8,253 bases of DNA from Myxococcales bacterium (GTDB lineage Bacteria; Myxococcota_A; Polyangia; Polyangiales; JADJMO01): assembly GCA_021783935.1 (NCBI GenBank), contig JAJXTK010000270.1, positions 1 through 8,253 on the forward strand. The letters are read 5' to 3'. This document shows positions 6,073 through 8,253 of this stretch, piece after piece. The notes under the pieces were generated by a model, which was not told the DNA's origin, made no database searches, and saw only the letters and a list, made by a program, of their open reading frames with translations. Positions within the stretch are counted from its first letter, which is position 1; every line of letters starts with the position of its first letter. The translations under genes were made by a program, and so were the position numbers.

Positions 6073-7118
6073 GCAGCGACCCGAACGTCCTCCTTCTCTA
6101 CCGCAACATCGCCAAGCGATCGGCCGGCAGCGCCATCGGCCTCGGCGTGAACGCGCTGCACTCCGTGCGCGTCCTGCGACGCGCCGGCGTGCACGTCGAG
6201 GCCGCCCCCGTCGCGGAGCCGGCCGACGTGAGGGCTCGGCTCCTCGAGCGCCCGCACGTCACCCACTGCGTCCTCGAGGCGCCGTGGGTGACGCGCGATC
6301 CGATGGCGGAGCTCCTGCACGCCTTCCCGAAGGTGCACTTCCTCGTGCGAAGCCACTCGCAGATCGGCTTTCTGCAGGTCGAGCCCGGCGCGATCCAGCT
6401 CCTTCGCGAGCTGCTCGTGCTGCAGGACAACGCGCTCAATCTGAGCGTCGCGACCAACAGCATCACGCTCAAGCGGTTCTTCGAGACCGCGTACGGCGGC
6501 CACACGCTGTACCTGCCGAACCTGTACGACCACGAGAGGGTCGCTCGACGGCGCGACGCGGCGCACACCTCACGCACGTTGCGCATCGGGAGCTTCGGCG
6601 CGCTCCGCCTGCTGAAGAACCACACTTCCGCGGCGGCGGCGGCGCTGATGCTCGCGAAGAAGCGAGGCTGCGATCTCGAGTTCTTCGTGTCCGTCGAGAA
6701 TGACACGATGGGCGGCGCCGCGGTGCTCGATGCGCTCCGCCGGATGTTCGCGGGGCTTTCGTGGGCTCGGCTCGTCGAGTGCCCGTGGCAGAACTGGGCA
6801 TCGTTCCGTCACACCGTCGCGGGCATGGACCTCTGCCTGCAAATCTCGATGACCGAGACGTTCAACCTCACGATCGCCGACGCCGTTGCCGAGGGCGTGC
6901 CATGCGTCGTGAGCCCGGCGATCCAGTGGGCGCCCGACCACTGGAAGGCGGAGACCGATCGCCTCGAGGACATCGTGCGGATCGGCGCTTCGCTCCTCGA
7001 CGGTCGCGAGGGCGCACGGGACGGTCTCGAGGCGCTCCACTGCTTCGTCGCGGACGCGACGAGGCGCTGGCTTGAGTACCTCGGCGGACCGCCGGCGAGG
7101 CACGTTTCCGCCGCGTAG
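6069..7118 (+). CDS. Phage-borne GT-B (GT4-like) glycosyltransferase
   Basis: The product has 349 residues and no membrane segment. The N-terminal Rossmann-like half begins VLLLYRNIAKRS, then a Gly-rich turn IGLGVNALHSVRVLRRAG (23-40), as in GT-B enzymes. The C-terminal half starts with a strand-turn RIGSFGALRLLKNH (172-185), where the basic R/K residues occupy the usual phosphate-contact place. DLCLQISMTETFNLTIADAV (254-273) is next, and EGVPCVV (275-281) follows. Glu263 and Asp271 are nine residues apart, so the GT4 E-x7-E motif is E-x7-D here. A distinctive IQWAPDHWKAE (285-295) follows. The likely role is transfer of a sugar from a nucleotide donor, to a virion protein or a host surface glycan; the acceptor is unknown. 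GAGG (6060-6063) precedes the ATG. It is the last gene of the late operon. Confidence 0.82.
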   Translation: MSSDPNVLLLYRNIAKRSAGSAIGLGVNALHSVRVLRRAGVHVEAAPVAEPADVRARLLERPHVTHCVLEAPWVTRDPMAELLHAFPKVHFLVRSHSQIGFLQVEPGAIQLLRELLVLQDNALNLSVATNSITLKRFFETAYGGHTLYLPNLYDHERVARRRDAAHTSRTLRIGSFGALRLLKNHTSAAAAALMLAKKRGCDLEFFVSVENDTMGGAAVLDALRRMFAGLSWARLVECPWQNWASFRHTVAGMDLCLQISMTETFNLTIADAVAEGVPCVVSPAIQWAPDHWKAETDRLEDIVRIGASLLDGREGARDGLEALHCFVADATRRWLEYLGGPPARHVSAA

Positions 7119-7123
7119 CGGAA
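7106..7123 (+). terminator. Hairpin across the glycosyltransferase stop codon
   Basis: TTCCGC (7106-7111), a six-base loop and GCGGAA (7118-7123) form a perfect six-pair stem that straddles the TAG at 7116-7118. It has no following T run. It may help end or slow transcription together with the next hairpin, but could be chance in GC-rich DNA. Confidence 0.25.
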
Positions 7124-7140
7124 GGCAAGTCCGTCGCGAG

Positions 7141-7164
7141 GGGGCCCGCTTCCGGCAGGGCCCC
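7141..7164 (+). terminator. GC-rich hairpin after the late operon
   Basis: GGGGCCC (7141-7147), a ten-base loop and GGGCCCC (7158-7164) form a perfect seven-pair all-GC stem, 22 bases after the glycosyltransferase stop. There is no T run, so a classic intrinsic terminator is not shown. The place at the end of a long co-directional operon, before a gap of about 209 bases, makes termination the simplest reading. Confidence 0.4.
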
Positions 7165-7223
7165 GTAGCCGACACACGAACCGTTCCATCGTCGCGAGCG
7201 AATACGGCGGAAGCGCATCCGGA

Positions 7224-7248
7224 ATCGGCTGTTCGAGTGCCGATATCG
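7224..7248. promoter_or_regulatory. Inverted repeat and palindrome just upstream of promoter-like block 1
   Basis: ATCGGC (7224-7229) and GCCGAT (7239-7244) are inverted around a nine-base gap, and CGATATCG (7241-7248) is an overlapping perfect palindrome. They end three bases before the TTGCCT box at 7251-7256. The place suits an operator for a dimeric regulator. The second promoter-like block lacks this inverted repeat, so any such control would be specific to the first unit. Confidence 0.25.
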
Positions 7249-7291
7249 ACTTGCCTACTGCCTTGACCAGACGCTGTATGTCGCTCGCGAA
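7243..7291 (+). promoter_or_regulatory. Promoter-like repeated block, copy 1 (TTGCCT-N18-TGTATG)
   Basis: The block matches 7714-7762 at about 37 of 49 ungapped positions, with an exact 11-mer CGACTTGCCTA (7247-7257) and an exact 8-mer CTGTATGT (7274-7281) at the same spacing. TTGCCT at 7251-7256 shares four of six bases with a -35 box and TGTATG at 7275-7280 three of six with a -10 box; the spacer is 18. A start a few bases past 7280 would leave about 40 bases of leader before the ATG at 7328. The remaining part of the gap between 7165 and 7223 shows nothing else I can name. Confidence 0.4.
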
Positions 7292-7331
7292 CGGGGCGCA
7301 CGGACCTCCCCGCGAAGGAACACGGACATGA
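7278..7331 (+). CDS. Possible 17-codon leader ORF coupled to the next gene
   Basis: The ATG inside copy 1 of the repeated block opens a 17-residue frame (MSLANGAHGPPREGTRT) whose TGA overlaps the ATG of the next gene (ATGA, 7328-7331). There is no Shine-Dalgarno before 7278, and the same ATG is part of a promoter-like box, so either the ORF is translated as a leader or the overlap is chance. The first codons parallel the start of the 7749 gene (MSLAN against MCLVK), which hints at a shared origin of the two 5' ends. Confidence 0.15.
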   Translation: MSLANGAHGPPREGTRT

Positions 7332-7588
7332 AGGTGAGCGAGTTGATCGAGATCCTTTCGGAGATGGACGCGGACGCGCTGGTTCTCCTGGCGACACAGC
7401 CTGGGTGGCCCTTCGAGTTCGGTATTCTGGGGGTGACCCGGCGCGCCGAGATGCTCGCGGGCGAAGACGGCGAGCCCGCCACCGAGACGCACGAGCCCGG
7501 CACCGCGCCCAGCGACGTGCTGATTTGCGAGGGCGCGCAACTCCGGTACGGCTCGAGAGCCGCCTGGGAGACGGCCCGACGGCGCTGA
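7328..7588 (+). CDS. Small ATQPxWPFE-motif protein, unknown function
   Basis: The product has 86 residues. AAGGA (7315-7319) stands eight bases before the ATG. It opens MKVSELIEILSEMDADALVLLATQPGWPFEFGI (helix, strand, then the ATQPGWPFE signature at 22-30). An acidic, Pro-rich linker (residues 45-61) leads to a strand DVLICEGAQLRYG (63-75). Small proteins with this 'SELI..L..m..dA.V.LatQP.WPFE' opening are, to my knowledge, common hypothetical genes in bacterial mobile elements; no function is established. There is no membrane segment. The gene stands alone between two hairpin-bearing gaps, so it is probably its own transcription unit under promoter-like block 1. Confidence 0.8.
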   Translation: MKVSELIEILSEMDADALVLLATQPGWPFEFGILGVTRRAEMLAGEDGEPATETHEPGTAPSDVLICEGAQLRYGSRAAWETARRR

Positions 7589-7609
7589 CGCCGCCGCCCA
7601 TCGCTGCAC

Positions 7610-7634
7610 GCCGGGCCCCTCACGGGAGCCCGGC
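7610..7634 (+). terminator. First of two tandem GC hairpins after the 86-aa gene
   Basis: GCCGGGC (7610-7616) and GCCCGGC (7628-7634) form a perfect seven-pair stem with an eleven-base loop, 22 bases past the TGA. No T run follows. On its own it is weak; together with the hairpin at 7644-7674 it makes a termination region plausible. Confidence 0.35.
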
Positions 7635-7643
7635 TGCGGCTCT

Positions 7644-7674
7644 TCTGGGCGCGCGGTCCGTGCGCGCGCCCAGA
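7644..7674 (+). terminator. Strong 12-pair hairpin, likely terminator
   Basis: TCTGGGCGCGCG (7644-7655) and CGCGCGCCCAGA (7663-7674) pair perfectly around a seven-base loop GTCCGTG. The sequence after it is GTCTCTCG, a poor T stretch. This is the most stable stem in the window. It lies in a non-coding gap between two co-directional genes, so it most likely ends the 86-aa gene's transcript. Confidence 0.5.
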
Positions 7675-7713
7675 GTCTCTCGCCGATACACACCATCAGG
7701 CGGCAGGCGTCGA

Positions 7714-7762
7714 ATACCGACTTGCCTATTCCGATCGCCGGACCCTGTATGTGCCTCGTGAA
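7714..7762 (+). promoter_or_regulatory. Promoter-like repeated block, copy 2 (TTGCCT-N18-TGTATG)
   Basis: This is the second copy of the block at 7243-7291, exactly 471 bases later. TTGCCT is at 7722-7727 and TGTATG at 7746-7751, again 18 bases apart. It begins 39 bases past the strong hairpin. Its TGTATG holds the ATG (7749) of the next gene, so if it is a true -10 box the gene must start further in; if the ATG is the true start, the box is something else. Both readings are open. Confidence 0.4.
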
Positions 7763-7976
7763 GCGCACGCCAACCCAGCCGGACCTGAGCGCACTCGTCG
7801 CCATTGCCAAGCAGCACCTCCACCTCGACACCCTCGAAACGCGGAAGTCCGACTCGCTCGACTTCCACGATCACGCCGTGTGGTGCATCCGCGCGGCGCT
7901 CGAGGCCGCGTTCATGGCCGGGAGCGCGCACGAGCGCGCGAAGCGGGCGTCGCGCCGCACCCAGGAGCCGCGATGA
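7749..7976 (+). CDS. DUF6900-like small protein
   Basis: The product has 75 residues from ATG 7749. The core LSALVAIAKQHLHLDTLETR (13-32), then KSDSLDFHDHAVWCIRAALEAA (33-54) and FMAG, matches the pattern I associate with DUF6900: 'LETR.SD.LDFHd.aVW.i..ALeaAy.aG'. This is a short alpha-helical domain of unknown function found in phages, plasmids and integrative elements. There is no Shine-Dalgarno before 7749; a TTG at 7722 would extend the frame by nine residues but lies within the repeated block, so the start is uncertain. The stop overlaps the ATG of the next gene (ATGA, 7973-7976), so the two are probably co-translated. The C-terminus (60-75) is Arg/Lys-rich and may be flexible. Confidence 0.75.
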   Translation: MCLVKRTPTQPDLSALVAIAKQHLHLDTLETRKSDSLDFHDHAVWCIRAALEAAFMAGSAHERAKRASRRTQEPR

Positions 7977-8253
7977 CCAACCGAAACGCCCGTCTGATCC
8001 GAGAGCTCGAAGACCTGCGCCTGCCTGAGCTACAGGAGCGCTACCGCGCCGCCGTCGGCGAAGAGACGCGGTGCCCGAACCGCACCTACCTCGTGCGCCG
8101 CATCCGCGAGGCGCTCGAGGCCCAGGCGCGCAACGCCCCGGCCACTCCGGCGCCGACGGGCGCCGCGCCGGCGCCGGCCGCAGAGCGCCCGATCGAGCCC
8201 GCGGCGCCAGCGGTCGCTGTCGCGCCGCCCGAGCCCGCTGCACCGCTTCCGGC
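7973..8253 (+). CDS. DUF2924-like protein, N-terminal part (runs off the window)
   Basis: The ATG at 7973 overlaps the previous stop and has AGGAG (7963-7967) five bases upstream. The frame stays open to the last base, giving 93 whole codons. Residues 8-50 (LIRELEDLRLPELQERYRAA, VGEETRCPNRTYLVRRIREA, LEA) fit the DUF2924 pattern 'eL..ry.e.fGeetRs.N...L.rRi...lqa'. DUF2924 proteins are helical, of unknown role, and in many mobile elements are encoded beside a serine recombinase. After residue 52 the chain turns Ala/Pro-rich (TPAPTGAAPAPAAERP and on), unlike the usual compact family. I cannot tell whether a further domain follows the linker. If the family rule holds, a recombinase gene may lie just beyond the window. 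Confidence 0.68.
   Translation, partial: MTNRNARLIRELEDLRLPELQERYRAAVGEETRCPNRTYLVRRIREALEAQARNAPATPAPTGAAPAPAAERPIEPAAPAVAVAPPEPAAPLP

Noticed and set aside
5643..8164. Identical 15-mer GCGCCGACGGGCGCC at 5643-5657 and 8150-8164 as a possible attachment or recombination site
   Set aside because: Both copies encode Ala-Pro-Thr-Gly-Ala in Ala/Pro-rich tails, and GC-rich low complexity explains the match.
7620..8243. 207-codon minus-strand frame at the right end
   Set aside because: Its translation is Arg/Ala-rich and it covers a strong hairpin, the repeated block and two plus-strand genes with family-like motifs.
1..8253. CRISPR arrays, tRNA or rRNA genes, insertion sequences
   Set aside because: I saw no regular short direct repeats with spacers, no cloverleaf-like segment, and no transposase or terminal inverted repeats.

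Overview
This is a GC-rich, tightly packed window in which every gene I accept lies on the + strand. It reads as the 3' part of the structural (late) operon of a contractile-tailed prophage or phage, followed by the first genes of a separate accessory module. Third codon positions are almost all G or C, and several short products carry Ala/Pro-rich tails. This suits a high-GC host such as a myxobacterium or related soil bacterium, but no taxonomic marker is present and that is inference. The holin-like gene favours a phage over a stand-alone tailocin or injection system.

Region 1 (1-4711) is the baseplate and tail fibre. It holds the C-terminal end of a baseplate J-like protein, three small beta-rich or repeat proteins (261-770, 782-1477, 1480-1863), a P2 gpI-like tail protein with a large N-terminal extension that includes an Ig-like domain (1863-3200), and a tail fibre with a repeated shaft segment (3260-4711). 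In P2-type phages J, I and the fibre gene H are consecutive; here three genes sit between J and I. Several junctions are stop/start overlaps (TGATG or ATGA), so the block is probably one translationally coupled transcript.

Region 2 (4720-7118) holds an unrecognised helical protein in the slot where a fibre chaperone is often found, a holin-like membrane protein, a one-TM coiled-coil protein (spanin-like), and a soluble GT-B (GT4-like) glycosyltransferase. No endolysin is visible. GC-rich hairpins follow the glycosyltransferase and probably mark the end of the operon.

Region 3 (7119-8253) changes style. It has two real intergenic gaps (about 209 and 160 bases) and short genes: an 86-aa protein with an ATQPxWPFE motif, a 75-aa DUF6900-like protein, and the start of a DUF2924-like protein. 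Each gap contains a copy of the same roughly 49-base block (TTGCCT, 18 bases, TGTATG), so the two transcription units may share a promoter or regulator. This paired element is the least explained signal in the window.
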